From Salegentibacter sp. R32 (GTDB taxonomy: Bacteria; Bacteroidota; Bacteroidia; Flavobacteriales; Flavobacteriaceae): DNA of 64,000 nucleotides. The notes beneath the pieces are model-generated. The model searched no databases, was not told the DNA's origin, and saw nothing but the letters and a program-made list of their open reading frames with translations. Numbering within the stretch: position 1 is the stretch's first letter; the number at the start of each line of letters is the position of its first letter. Below are positions 29,245-39,930 of the stretch, one piece after another. The stretch is from NCBI RefSeq assembly GCF_008692195.1, contig NZ_RXOM01000065.1, positions 62,001 through 126,000 on the forward strand, in the 5' to 3' direction. The position numbers were made by a program, and so were the translations under genes.

Positions 29245-29733
29245 ATGAAGCAACCCATTATACGTTCCATTCAACAAAAAGATAATCCGTTTGTGGCGCA
29301 GATGATTCGTGAAGTTTTGGTAGAATCCGAAGCTCCGAAAGTGGGAACAGCCTACGAAGACAAAACTTTAGATAAAATGTTCGAGGCTTATGCTGAAGAA
29401 CGTTCCGCCTATTTTGTAGTAGAAGAGGCGGGTGAAATTATTGGTAGTGCCGGTATCGCTCCGTTAGCCGGGGAAAAAGAGCAAATTTGTGAGTTGCAGA
29501 AAATGTACTTTTCAGCTAAAGCGCGTGGTAGAGGTTTAGGAAGTGAAATGATGAAAGTTTGTTTAGATTTTGCCAAAGAGCAAAAGTTTACGCAATGTTA
29601 CTTGGAAACTTTACCTTATATGACAGCGGCTCAGAAATTGTACAAAAGAACAGGGTTTCAAGAAATTGACCACCGAATGGGAAGTACGGGACACTACTCC
29701 TGTAATGTTTGGATGTTGAAAGAACTAGATTAG
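29245..29733 (+). CDS. GNAT-family N-acetyltransferase
   Basis: 162 residues, a single GNAT fold. The acetyl-CoA loop is in ELQKMYFSAKARGRGLGSEMM (R/Q-x-x-G-x-G/A motif as RGRGLG), with the C-terminal strand ETLPYMTAAQKLYKRTGFQEI. Substrate unknown; it could acetylate an amino acid, amine or antibiotic. Single gene between ribD (divergent) and a repeat element. Confidence 0.85.
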   Translation: MKQPIIRSIQQKDNPFVAQMIREVLVESEAPKVGTAYEDKTLDKMFEAYAEERSAYFVVEEAGEIIGSAGIAPLAGEKEQICELQKMYFSAKARGRGLGSEMMKVCLDFAKEQKFTQCYLETLPYMTAAQKLYKRTGFQEIDHRMGSTGHYSCNVWMLKELD

Positions 29734-29751
29734 GAGTTAGGTGATAGGATA

Positions 29752-29850
29752 GGTTGTAGGATTGTCACTTCGAGCAGAGTCGAGAAGTTTTTATCTTATT
29801 AAATGATTATTAGTAGGATGAGATGTTGAAACAAGTTCAACATGACGAAA
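29752..29850. repeat. REP-like flavobacterial intergenic repeat
   Basis: Two short palindromes form a recognisable unit: CACTTCGAGCAGAGTCGAGA at about 29766-29785, and ATGTTGAA-ACAAG-TTCAACAT (29823-29843, perfect 8-bp stem). Similar units are scattered between genes in many flavobacterial genomes (recalled). The second palindrome contains an ATG in frame with prmC and would encode the tell-tale peptide MLKQVQHDE. Confidence 0.65.
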
Positions 29851-29870
29851 ATTATAAATTAAAAACAAAC

Positions 29871-30731
29871 TTGAAATTAAAAGAATTTAAAACCGATTTT
29901 TTTTCAAAGCTGCTTCCGCTGTTTCCAGAGACAGAAGTGGAATCGTTCTTCTATTTGTTAACCGAAACTTATTTGAAGAAAAAGAGAATTCAGTTGGCCT
30001 TGGAACCAGATTTGGAAATAAATGAAGAACAGCATCAGCAGTATCAGAAAGCTTTAAGACGATTACTTCAGCAAGAACCCATTCAATATATTTTGGGCGA
30101 TACCGAGTTTTTTGGTTATCCGTTTCAAGTGAATCAACATACCTTAATTCCGAGACCAGAAACCGAAGAATTAGTCGCTTGGATTATTGAAGATTGTAAA
30201 TTCAACATTCAAAATTCAACATTCAAAATTTTAGATATTGGCACGGGCAGCGGTTGCATTCCCATTAGTTTGGCTAAGGAACTTCCACAGGCAAAAGTCA
30301 GTTCGATGGATGTTTCCGAAGAGGCTTTAAAAGTGGCGCAAATCAATTCAACATTAAATCAGGCGGAAGTTAAATTGATTCAGCAAGACATTTTACAAAC
30401 CGAAAGTTTACTGGGAAAGTATGATGTAATTGTTTCTAATCCGCCGTATGTCCGAGAATTGGAAAAAGAACAAATGCATAATAACGTGCTTGGTTTTGAA
30501 CCGGAATTAGCTTTGTTTGTTGCTGATGAAGACCCACTAATTTTCTACCGAAAAATAGCTCAATTAGCCAAAGAGGCTTTAACCGAAAATGGGAGTTTAT
30601 ATTTTGAAATCAATGAATATTTGCCTGAAGAATTGGTATCTTTGTTAGAAGAAATAGGTTATCAAAATGTCGAATTAAAAAAGGATATTTTCGGTAAATA
30701 TAGAATGTGTAAAGCGTCTTTCCGTGCTTGA
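29871..30731 (+). CDS. prmC: Peptide chain release factor N5-glutamine methyltransferase PrmC
   Basis: Methylates the glutamine of the GGQ motif in release factors RF1/RF2. I place the start at TTG 29871 (LKLKEFKTDFF), which matches the family's first residues and gives 286 residues (E. coli 277). An ATG at 29823 is in frame but its first nine codons are repeat DNA. An N-terminal helical domain (FFYLLTETYL, EPIQYILGDTEFFG) is followed by a SAM-binding domain with LDIGTGSGCIP and the catalytic SNPPYV. The C-terminal CKASFRA also runs into repeat sequence, and a 2 x 14-base tandem repeat lies in the inter-domain linker. Confidence 0.9.
   Translation: MKLKEFKTDFFSKLLPLFPETEVESFFYLLTETYLKKKRIQLALEPDLEINEEQHQQYQKALRRLLQQEPIQYILGDTEFFGYPFQVNQHTLIPRPETEELVAWIIEDCKFNIQNSTFKILDIGTGSGCIPISLAKELPQAKVSSMDVSEEALKVAQINSTLNQAEVKLIQQDILQTESLLGKYDVIVSNPPYVRELEKEQMHNNVLGFEPELALFVADEDPLIFYRKIAQLAKEALTENGSLYFEINEYLPEELVSLLEEIGYQNVELKKDIFGKYRMCKASFRA
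30201..30228 (+). repeat. Tandem 14-base repeat inside prmC
   Basis: The unit TTCAACATTCAAAA occurs twice back to back. It encodes part of KFNIQNSTFK, the linker just before the SAM-binding glycine loop. The unit is not a multiple of three, but two copies remain in frame with the gene. Confidence 0.75.
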
Positions 30732-30790
30732 CTCGGAATCTCATCCGATAAGGAAATGAGATAGATGAAGAACGTTTGAACCGTTCAAAC
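30719..30790. repeat. REP-like repeat overlapping the prmC 3' end
   Basis: It contains TTCCGTGCTTGACTCGGAA, then ATCTCAT (30738-30744) pairing with ATGAGAT (30756-30762). A second perfect stem GTTTGAA-CCG-TTCAAAC lies at 30774-30790. It looks like a degenerate copy of a flavobacterial intergenic palindrome. It supplies the stop codon and last residues of prmC and fills the gap to the LOG gene. Confidence 0.6.
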
Positions 30791-30824
30791 TAGAAAAAGA
30801 CGGAAGGGTAAAAAACTAATCCAT

Positions 30825-31442
30825 ATGAATTCAACAAAAAAATCTTCTCCCAACTTCATCAAGAGTATTGCGGTGTTCTGCGGAAGTAGCGATAGCAACG
30901 ATGAATTTATTTATAGTCAGGCTTACGAATTGGGACGTACACTGGCCAACAAAAATATAGATTTGGTGTACGGCGGAAGTAAACTTGGTCTCATGGGACA
31001 AGTAGCCAGAGGAACTTTGGAAAACGACGGACTCGCTTTTGGCGTGATTCCTGAATTTTTGAAAACCAAAGAAATTGTTCATCGGGAATTAACCGAACTT
31101 ATTACTGTGCAAGACATGCATGAACGCAAATTGAAAATGCACGAAATAAGTGACGGTTTTATTATGCTTCCGGGCGGTTTTGGGACTTTTGAAGAATTTT
31201 TTGAAATAGTTACTTGGGGTCAATTGGGCTTGCATCAAAAACCGATTGGGGTTTTAAACACCGAAGGTTATTACAACGATTTGCTCATGATGTTCAACAA
31301 TATGGTAACCAAAGGCTTGCTGAAAAAAGAGAATTTGGACTTGATTTTGGTATCCGATTCAATTGAAATTTTACTGGATAAAATGCATAACTACGAATCG
31401 AATGTAGAAGCGAAATGGTTAACCAGTAAAGAACAGACCTAA
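30825..31442 (+). CDS. LOG-family protein (TIGR00730)
   Basis: 205 residues. The Rossmann-like phosphoribohydrolase signature is complete: GGSKLGLMG (about 46-54) and the catalytic PGGFGTFEEFFE (about 117-128). These proteins release the free base from nucleoside 5'-monophosphates (cytokinin riboside phosphates in plants; AMP-like substrates in bacteria). The stop codon overlaps the ATG of the VOC gene (TAATG), so the two are coupled. Confidence 0.9.
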   Translation: MNSTKKSSPNFIKSIAVFCGSSDSNDEFIYSQAYELGRTLANKNIDLVYGGSKLGLMGQVARGTLENDGLAFGVIPEFLKTKEIVHRELTELITVQDMHERKLKMHEISDGFIMLPGGFGTFEEFFEIVTWGQLGLHQKPIGVLNTEGYYNDLLMMFNNMVTKGLLKKENLDLILVSDSIEILLDKMHNYESNVEAKWLTSKEQT

Positions 31443-32107
31443 TGAAGATTAAACAACTTCACATTTATACCCAAAATCTCCAAGAACAGAAGAGGTTCTA
31501 TACCGATGTTTTAGAACTTCCCGTAAGACAAATTGGTACCAATATGATTCAAATCCTGTTAGGTTTTTCTGAAATTTTTATGGAAGAAAAATCAACAGCC
31601 AAACCTTATCATATCGCTTTTCATATAATGCCCGATAAAATTGAAGAAGCTCAATATTGGTTAAATGAAAAAGTGGATTGCTTGACTTTTGAAGAGAAAC
31701 CAATTATTAAATTTCCCAACTGGAATGCAAGATCTCTTTATTTTTATGATGAAAATGAAAATATTGTAGAGTTCATTTCCCGCAAAGATTTATTCCCTAA
31801 AACAGAGAAGACTTTTGATGCCGAACAAATTTTAGGAATCGCAGAAGTTGGTTTGGTAACCGATGATGTAAAAGAAAAATTCAATTTTCTTCACCAGAAT
31901 TTCGGATTGGAAAAATATGATGGCGATCTCGAAAAATTTTGTCCCATAGGGGAAGATCTAGGCTTATTCATTACCATTGATCATCAAGAAAAGGATTGGT
32001 TTCCTACCAACGATAAAGCTTTTGTGGCAGATTTTCAAGTAGCTATTGAACATCAAGAAAAAGACTTTACTTTTCGCTTCGAAAATAATAAATTGAGCAA
32101 GATTTAG
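31442..32107 (+). CDS. VOC-superfamily (glyoxalase-like) protein
   Basis: 221 residues, made of two vicinal-oxygen-chelate modules: LHIYTQNLQEQKRFYTDVLE near the N-terminus and GLVTDDVKEKFNFLHQNFG from about 138. Potential metal ligands are a histidine in PYHIAFHI and a glutamate in ENIVEFISRK. The activity cannot be told from sequence; relatives include glyoxalase I, dioxygenases and antibiotic-binding proteins. It is coupled to the LOG gene by a one-base stop/start overlap and ends 33 bases before ligA. Confidence 0.8.
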   Translation: MKIKQLHIYTQNLQEQKRFYTDVLELPVRQIGTNMIQILLGFSEIFMEEKSTAKPYHIAFHIMPDKIEEAQYWLNEKVDCLTFEEKPIIKFPNWNARSLYFYDENENIVEFISRKDLFPKTEKTFDAEQILGIAEVGLVTDDVKEKFNFLHQNFGLEKYDGDLEKFCPIGEDLGLFITIDHQEKDWFPTNDKAFVADFQVAIEHQEKDFTFRFENNKLSKI

Positions 32108-32137
32108 CATTATGCTATTTCAAGCTAAGGATTATAA

Positions 32138-34572
<2,435 letters not shown>

Positions 34573-34573
<1 letters not shown>

Positions 34574-35421
34574 TGATAAATGACTACGTAGCTTTTGATT
34601 TTGAAACTGCATCAGGGAAAAATCCCTGTTCAATTGGTATAATTGAATTTCGTAAAGGTGAAATAGTCAATACTTTTTATTCTCTTATAAACCCTGAGAT
34701 AGATAAGTTTAATCCTATTGCTAAAAGGATACACGGTATATCGGAAGCGGATGTTCTAGGTAAAGATAATTTTGAAATTCTTTGGCAAGAAATATCTCAT
34801 TTTTTTGAAAATAGAATAATTATTAGCCATAATTCTAGTTTCGATATTTCTGTTTTACATCACACTTTGAATAGATATAAATTAAAAGTACCTAAATATG
34901 AATGTTTCTGTACATTGAGGCTTTCCCGGAAATTTTTAAGTCTTCCTAATTATAAATTAAGTTCTTTAGCTAACCATTATAATATTGAACAAAATAACTA
35001 CCACAATGCATTAGAAGATGCTCTTGTATGTGGAAAAGTATTTTTTAGCATTTTAGAGAATATTTCAGATTTTGATAATTTTAAAAAAGAAAATCAATAC
35101 ATACCAGGAAAATCTTCTTCCTTTAAGAAAAAGAAAAATGATAGTAAGGTTATAAAGCCTTCATTTGATTTAGTTGATATTCCAGAGACAAATAAATTAA
35201 GTGATTTAAGGTTTGTGGTTTCCGGGGTTTTTGAAAAAGTTTCCCGTTCAGAATTAAAGAAAATAATTGAAACCAACGGCGGAAAAGTGACCGGGTCTAT
35301 TTCAGCAAAAACCAATTATCTGGTCGCCGGGGAAAATATGGGACCAAGTAAACTCGCCAAAGCTGAAAAATTAGGAACAAACATTGTCTCTGAAGATGAA
35401 TTTTTAGCGATGGTGGAGTGA
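34573..35421 (+). CDS. DEDDh 3'-5' exonuclease fused to a BRCT domain
   Basis: 282 residues. The N-terminal DnaQ-like exonuclease (1-165) has all five metal/acid residues: D9 and E11 (FDFETASG), D91 (HNSSFDISVL), H144 and D149 (YHNALEDA). A lysine-rich linker (about 180-200) leads to a BRCT domain (about 211-282) that is very like that of LigA: GPSKLAKAEKLG against [12 protein letters not shown] in the neighbouring ligase. Base composition is AT-rich up to about 35210 and recovers inside the BRCT (27 of 60 G+C at 35281). So the BRCT-coding end may be the leftover 3' end of an original ligA. Coupled to ligA (TAATG). Repair or proofreading role inferred. Confidence 0.85.
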
Positions 35422-36020
35422 AGCAAATTCCTTACATTTTAATTTATAGTCGAATTATATTTGCAATACTCATCATTTTATTGCTTTCTTTCCCTTATAT
35501 AGGAAGTGATTATTGGGTGGTTGGCTTGATGGTTTTCGCAATTTTAACAGATGTTTTCGATGGAATCATTGCTCGAAGAATAGGAGTTTCTTCAGAAAGG
35601 TTAAGAGTTTTAGATTCGAATGTCGATCAATTTTTCTGGTTGGTTACTGTTGTAAGTGTTTTTTATGATAGCAAAGAGTTTATTCTTGCTGAAATAGTAT
35701 GGATTGGAATTATTCTTCTGTTGGAGTTATCAACTTACATGGTGAGTTACTTCAAATTCCGAAGGACTATAGCAACTCATTCTATTTTGGCGAAATTTTG
35801 GACAATTTCACTTCTAATTTTTTTAATAGACCTTGTGCTAAATAATCAAAGTTTTTATCCATTTCTTGTATGTGTGATTTTAGGGATTATTTCCCGAATA
35901 GAAATTTTATTAATTATTGTACGATTGAAAAAATGGGTTACCGATGTTCCTTCGATATTTTCAGTTTCTAAATTAAATAGAGGTGAAGAAATTAAACGGA
36001 ATAAACTTTTTAATGGTTAG
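35418..36020 (+). CDS. CDP-alcohol phosphatidyltransferase family protein
   Basis: 200 residues, GTG start overlapping the exonuclease stop (GTGA). Five or six membrane helices. The catalytic block DVFDGIIARRIGVSSERLRV followed by LDSNVD matches D-x2-D-G-x2-A-R-x8-G-x3-D-x3-D except that the second glycine is leucine; all four aspartates remain. Such enzymes join a CDP-linked lipid to an alcohol to make phospholipids. The alcohol acceptor is unknown. The short C-terminal tail is charged and cytoplasmic. Confidence 0.8.
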   Translation: MKQIPYILIYSRIIFAILIILLLSFPYIGSDYWVVGLMVFAILTDVFDGIIARRIGVSSERLRVLDSNVDQFFWLVTVVSVFYDSKEFILAEIVWIGIILLLELSTYMVSYFKFRRTIATHSILAKFWTISLLIFLIDLVLNNQSFYPFLVCVILGIISRIEILLIIVRLKKWVTDVPSIFSVSKLNRGEEIKRNKLFNG

Positions 36021-36041
36021 TTTCTTCTCTGTTTAATATTT

Positions 36042-36100
36042 CGACTCCGCTAGAGGTGACATCAATTGGAATTATAAGAGATTCCTGCCTGTGCAGGAAT
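36042..36100. repeat. REP-like repeat remnant
   Basis: Starts with TTTCGACTCCGCTAGAGGTGACA, partly cut, and ends with a perfect 8-bp palindrome ATTCCTGC-CTGT-GCAGGAAT (36081-36100). It fills the gap between the convergent CDP-alcohol and nucleotidase genes and touches the stop codon of the latter. It may double as a terminator hairpin. Confidence 0.55.
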
Positions 36101-37011
36101 TAGACTTCAATCGCAACACCGTCTGCAGAAATATTGTTTTCTTCATCTAAATAAAAATCGATTCTTCCTAAATTGATTCCTGCCCAACCAGTTTGATTCA
36201 CTAAAACTTTATTGCCTTCCACGTTTTTAGTTACGGTAGGTTTGGGTAAAAATGTATGCGTGTGTCCGCCAATAATTAAATCGATATCTTTGGTTTTTGA
36301 AGCTAATTTAAGATCATCAATTTTATCGGAATCATATTTGTAACCTAAATGAGAAAGACAAATTACCAAATCGCATTTTTCTTCTTGCTTTAGTTTTTTG
36401 GTCATTTCCTGAGTGATTTCCACCGGATTTAGATATTGGGTTTCTTTGTAGTTTTTCTTGCTCACTAATCCGTCAAGTTCGATTCCTAAACCAAAAACGC
36501 CAATTTTCATTCCGTCTTTAGTAAAAACTTGGTAATCTTTAACCTTTCCGTCAAGCACCGTGTTTGAAAAATCGTAGTTAGAACTGATAAAACTAAAATC
36601 TGCGTGAGGTAATTGCGCATTAAAACCATCTATGCCATTATCAAAATCGTGATTTCCTAAAGTTGCAGCGTCGTACTTGAGTTTACTCATCAATTTGAAT
36701 TCAATTTCACCTCCATAAAAATTGAAAAATGGGGTTCCCTGAAAAATATCTCCGGCATCCAATAAAAGCGTATTCGGATTTTCTTTTCTAATGTTTTCAA
36801 TTAAGGTATATCTACGAGAAATTCCGCCCAGATTTGGGTATTTAGCATCGTCTGCCGGAAAAGGTTCAATATGGCTATGCACATCGTTTGTGTGCAAAAT
36901 GGTAATATGTTTTGCAGGTATTTTGAAAGAAGAAGATAGTAATCCCAATCCACCAATTCCTGTGAGAATTCCGGCTGAAGCTGTGTTTTGTATAAAGGTT
37001 TTTCTTTTCAT
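36100..37011 (-). CDS. 5'-nucleotidase/UshA-type metallophosphoesterase domain protein
   Basis: 303 residues: the catalytic half of a UshA-like nucleotidase. An N-terminal export segment (KTFIQNTASAGILTGIGGLG) precedes the dimetal phosphoesterase motifs: D43 and H45 in TNDVHSH, D88 in DAGDIFQG, N120-H-D in LGNHDFDNG, and GGHTHTF. The substrate-binding C-terminal domain is missing here but is encoded by the gene immediately upstream (one base between them). The two products probably work together in the periplasm to strip phosphate from nucleotides. This split is common in Bacteroidota. Confidence 0.88.
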   Translation of the reverse strand: MKRKTFIQNTASAGILTGIGGLGLLSSSFKIPAKHITILHTNDVHSHIEPFPADDAKYPNLGGISRRYTLIENIRKENPNTLLLDAGDIFQGTPFFNFYGGEIEFKLMSKLKYDAATLGNHDFDNGIDGFNAQLPHADFSFISSNYDFSNTVLDGKVKDYQVFTKDGMKIGVFGLGIELDGLVSKKNYKETQYLNPVEITQEMTKKLKQEEKCDLVICLSHLGYKYDSDKIDDLKLASKTKDIDLIIGGHTHTFLPKPTVTKNVEGNKVLVNQTGWAGINLGRIDFYLDEENNISADGVAIEV

Positions 37012-37012
37012 C

Positions 37013-37777
37013 TTACTTTTCTAATTTAATAAAACGTTCGTCCCTCACCGGAGCAATAGTATCTTTCTTCTTAAAATAATCAATAAACAGATTTCGCAGT
37101 TTATAATCCATATTGATGATGGTATCGGTTTTCGCCAAAAAATCCATATGGTCGCCACCTTGTTGTAGATAATCGTTGGTAGCGATGTAATAAGTATTTC
37201 CTTTATTTAAGCGTTGACCTTGGATGGTAGCTTTGTTGATGCTTCCATCTTTGTTCAAAATAAGTTGCATTCCTGCGATGGGATGAGCGGTTTGGTTCTC
37301 AGCTAAATAATTAAACAATTCCTGCATCGTTTCCGCAGATAAACGGACCACGACCGCTTCATTTTCAAAAGGCATAATGTTGTAGCCTGTTTTGGTAGTC
37401 ACATTTCCTTGGTTGATTGTGGAACGTATTCCGCCGTAATTCAATAAAACACCATCAATACTATCTTTGATTCGGGAAACAAAAATAGGTTGAAGCATTT
37501 CCATCACCGCATCGGCTTCCATATTTCCGATGGCAGTGTTGTATTTTGCATCAGATTTCGCAAGAGCTTTGGGAGCATAAGCCAGAGTAGCGCTCATTTC
37601 TTCTTCAATATGATTGGCGTACGGCGCTATAAATTCATCTAATTCTTTATTTGAAGCAATAGAATCGGTCACCTTAATTTCTTTTCCTTCAATTTTAGAA
37701 ACCGCTAGTGGGTGTTCTTTACAAGACTGAAAGAAAATAATGGAACAAACCGAAAGGAAAAAAGCAATTTTTTTCAT
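37013..37777 (-). CDS. 5'-nucleotidase C-terminal domain lipoprotein
   Basis: 254 residues. Lipoprotein signal ending FFQSC (C19), then a 5'-nucleotidase C-terminal domain (about 60-240): NTAIGNMEADAVME, LLNYGGIRSTINQGNVTTK, AVVVRLSAETMQELF and YYIATNDYLQQGGDHM are the nucleoside-recognition segments. It lacks the metallophosphoesterase half, which follows as a separate gene. Promoter region shared divergently with the M61 peptidase gene. Confidence 0.88.
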   Translation of the reverse strand: MKKIAFFLSVCSIIFFQSCKEHPLAVSKIEGKEIKVTDSIASNKELDEFIAPYANHIEEEMSATLAYAPKALAKSDAKYNTAIGNMEADAVMEMLQPIFVSRIKDSIDGVLLNYGGIRSTINQGNVTTKTGYNIMPFENEAVVVRLSAETMQELFNYLAENQTAHPIAGMQLILNKDGSINKATIQGQRLNKGNTYYIATNDYLQQGGDHMDFLAKTDTIINMDYKLRNLFIDYFKKKDTIAPVRDERFIKLEK

Positions 37778-37866
37778 TTAAAATAAATTTAAAGGCAAAG
37801 ATAAGAAGAGAAACAGTATTCAATTGCTAAAAACCAAAAAGCTAATACAATCTTAATCTTTGAAAT

Positions 37867-37899
37867 TTTGGGTAATGATGTAACTTTTTAGCATGTTTG
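37867..37899 (+). promoter_or_regulatory. Promoter of the M61 peptidase gene
   Basis: TTTG at 37867-37870 and CATGTTTG at 37892-37899 (one mismatch to TAnnTTTG) with a 21-base spacer. The start codon is 28 bases further on. Confidence 0.5.
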
Positions 37900-37927
37900 C
37901 AGTCTTATGTTTAAAATAATTTAATTG

Positions 37928-39796
37928 ATGAAAAAAATAATTTATGCTGTTGCGGCGGTAGCGACCTTGGTAGGTTGTAAATCGACGCAACAAAACGCCG
38001 ACAAAGATTTAGTAGTTGCCAATTTAGATTTGGTAAATGTGGAAGATGATAAAGTGATGGTAAGCGTAGATCCCGGGAAATTCATTACCGAAGAAACTAC
38101 ATTCTACATCCCGAAAACTGTACCGGGAACTTACTCTACCGACAATTACGGAAAATTTGTGGAAGGTGTAAAAGCTATTGATTATAAAGGAAATGAATTG
38201 AGCGTTTCTAAAATTGATGAAAATTCTTGGAAGATTGCCAATGCTAAAGAATTAGATAAGGTTACCTATTGGGTAAACGATTCTTACGATATTGAAGGTG
38301 AAGAAGGTGTTTTTTCTCCGGCAGGAACCAATATTGCTGCTGATGAAAACTTTATGCTGAATTTACACGGGTTTATTGGTTATTTTAAAGGAATGTCTGA
38401 AAAACCTTATCAATTGGTCATCAAGCATCCAAAAGATTTAATTGCGGGAACTTCTTTAAAGAAAATAGCCGTAGCTTCTGAGGATGGAGCAGATTATGAA
38501 ACCGATCAATTTAACGTAGATCGTTATTTTCAAGTGACCGATCATCCTATTATGTATTCAGCTCCAGATACTACGAGTTTTCAATTGCAAGGGATGAAGG
38601 TGAAGTTGCAAGTATATTCTCCTAACAATACGTATACGGTAAAAGACATTGCGCCAAAATTAAAAGAGATGATGCAAGCGCAAAAAGACTTTTTAGGAGA
38701 TATCAATAATACCGATGTATATTCGGTTTTATTATATCTTTCTGATGTAAACGGTCAAGATGCAAAAGGTTTTGGGGCTTTAGAACATCATACTTCAACT
38801 ACTGTTGTACTTCCTGAATCTATGCAATTGGCTCAGTTGAATGAAACTATGAAAGATGTGGTTTCTCACGAATTTTTCCATATTATTACTCCGTTGAGTG
38901 TTCATTCCAATGAAGTTCATTATTTTGATTATAACGACCCGGAAATGTCTCAGCATCTTTGGATGTATGAAGGAGTAACTGAATATTTTGCCAACTTATT
39001 TCAGGTGAAAGAAGGTTTAATCGATCATCAGGCTTTTTACGATCGTATGGCTGAAAAAATTGCTACTTCTAAGCAGTTTGACGACACAATGCCTTTCACG
39101 GTAATGAGTGAAAATATTTTAGATGAAGAATACGAAGATAGTTACTATAATGTTTACCAAAAAGGCGCTTTAATTGGAATGTGTTTGGATATCCGTTTGC
39201 GTGAACTAAGCAATGGTGAAATGGGAATTTTAGACTTAATGAAAAAATTAAGTGATAAATATGGAAAAGATAAACCATTTGAAGATGAAGAATTAATTCC
39301 TGCAATTGTTGAATTAACGTATCCTGAAATTCAAACTTTCTTTGATACTTACGTTAGTGGAACTACACCAATTCCTTACGGTGAGTTTTTTGCAAAAGTA
39401 GGAGTAGAAGAAAAAGAATCTGAAGTACAGACTGGGGTTTTCTTAAAAGGTCAGCAGCCTTACATTGATGGAAATCCACAAACCAAAGAATTATTCTTTA
39501 GAGAAGGTATCGCGTTCAACTCTTTCTTAGAAGAATTAGGAGCAGAACCAAAGGATGTTATTAAATCTATCAACGGTCAAGAATACAACGTAGAGAATGT
39601 TTATGCCCTAATTATGGGATCTCGCTCTTGGAAAGAAGGTGATGAGGTAACTATGGTTATCGAGCGTGACGGCGAAGAAAAAAAGCTGAAAGCAACTTTT
39701 AAAACACCAACCGATAAAGAAACCAAACTTTCTGAAATGGAATTGCCGGAAAGCAATCCAAAAGTACAGTTAAGAAAAGCTTGGTTAGAGCAATAA
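37928..39796 (+). CDS. M61-family metallopeptidase lipoprotein with PDZ domain
   Basis: 622 residues from the ATG at 37928 (a TTG one codon earlier is ignored). Lipoprotein signal MKKIIYAVAAVATLVGC (C17). The N-terminal beta domain is followed by the zinc site H314-E-F-F-H318 with a likely third ligand E348 in MYEGVTEYFA. This is the glycyl aminopeptidase (M61) arrangement. A PDZ domain near the C-terminus (about 515-600, PKDVIKSINGQEY) would bind substrate ends. Acts in the envelope on peptides. Monocistronic, with its own promoter and terminator. Confidence 0.88.
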   Translation: MKKIIYAVAAVATLVGCKSTQQNADKDLVVANLDLVNVEDDKVMVSVDPGKFITEETTFYIPKTVPGTYSTDNYGKFVEGVKAIDYKGNELSVSKIDENSWKIANAKELDKVTYWVNDSYDIEGEEGVFSPAGTNIAADENFMLNLHGFIGYFKGMSEKPYQLVIKHPKDLIAGTSLKKIAVASEDGADYETDQFNVDRYFQVTDHPIMYSAPDTTSFQLQGMKVKLQVYSPNNTYTVKDIAPKLKEMMQAQKDFLGDINNTDVYSVLLYLSDVNGQDAKGFGALEHHTSTTVVLPESMQLAQLNETMKDVVSHEFFHIITPLSVHSNEVHYFDYNDPEMSQHLWMYEGVTEYFANLFQVKEGLIDHQAFYDRMAEKIATSKQFDDTMPFTVMSENILDEEYEDSYYNVYQKGALIGMCLDIRLRELSNGEMGILDLMKKLSDKYGKDKPFEDEELIPAIVELTYPEIQTFFDTYVSGTTPIPYGEFFAKVGVEEKESEVQTGVFLKGQQPYIDGNPQTKELFFREGIAFNSFLEELGAEPKDVIKSINGQEYNVENVYALIMGSRSWKEGDEVTMVIERDGEEKKLKATFKTPTDKETKLSEMELPESNPKVQLRKAWLEQ

Positions 39797-39816
39797 AAAA
39801 TGAGTTTTCACACTTT

Positions 39817-39847
39817 AAAAGCTGTCTAAAACTTAGACAGCTTTTTT
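39817..39847 (+). terminator. Terminator after the M61 peptidase gene
   Basis: A perfect 12-bp stem (AAAAGCTGTCTA / TAGACAGCTTTT) with a 5-base loop and a T-run. Confidence 0.85.
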
Positions 39848-39906
39848 TGTTTATTAGGTTATGAATTTATCTTCTTATATATTTTAAAAAATTATTAGAT
39901 AAACCT

Positions 39907-39914
39907 TACATTTG
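39907..39914 (+). promoter_or_regulatory. -7 box for the DUF6913-like/dapA unit
   Basis: TACATTTG fits TAnnTTTG exactly, 17 bases before the start codon. No TTG at -33, but the region is very AT-rich. Confidence 0.5.
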
Positions 39915-39930
39915 TGCGGCTTTAACAAAA

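Noticed and set aside
30201-30228. CRISPR-like or microsatellite array
   Set aside because: Only two 14-base units, no spacers, inside a coding frame.
36100-37777. 5'-nucleotidase broken by a frameshift
   Set aside because: Both halves have their own export signal and start codon and are in separate complete frames; the two-gene form is normal in Bacteroidota.
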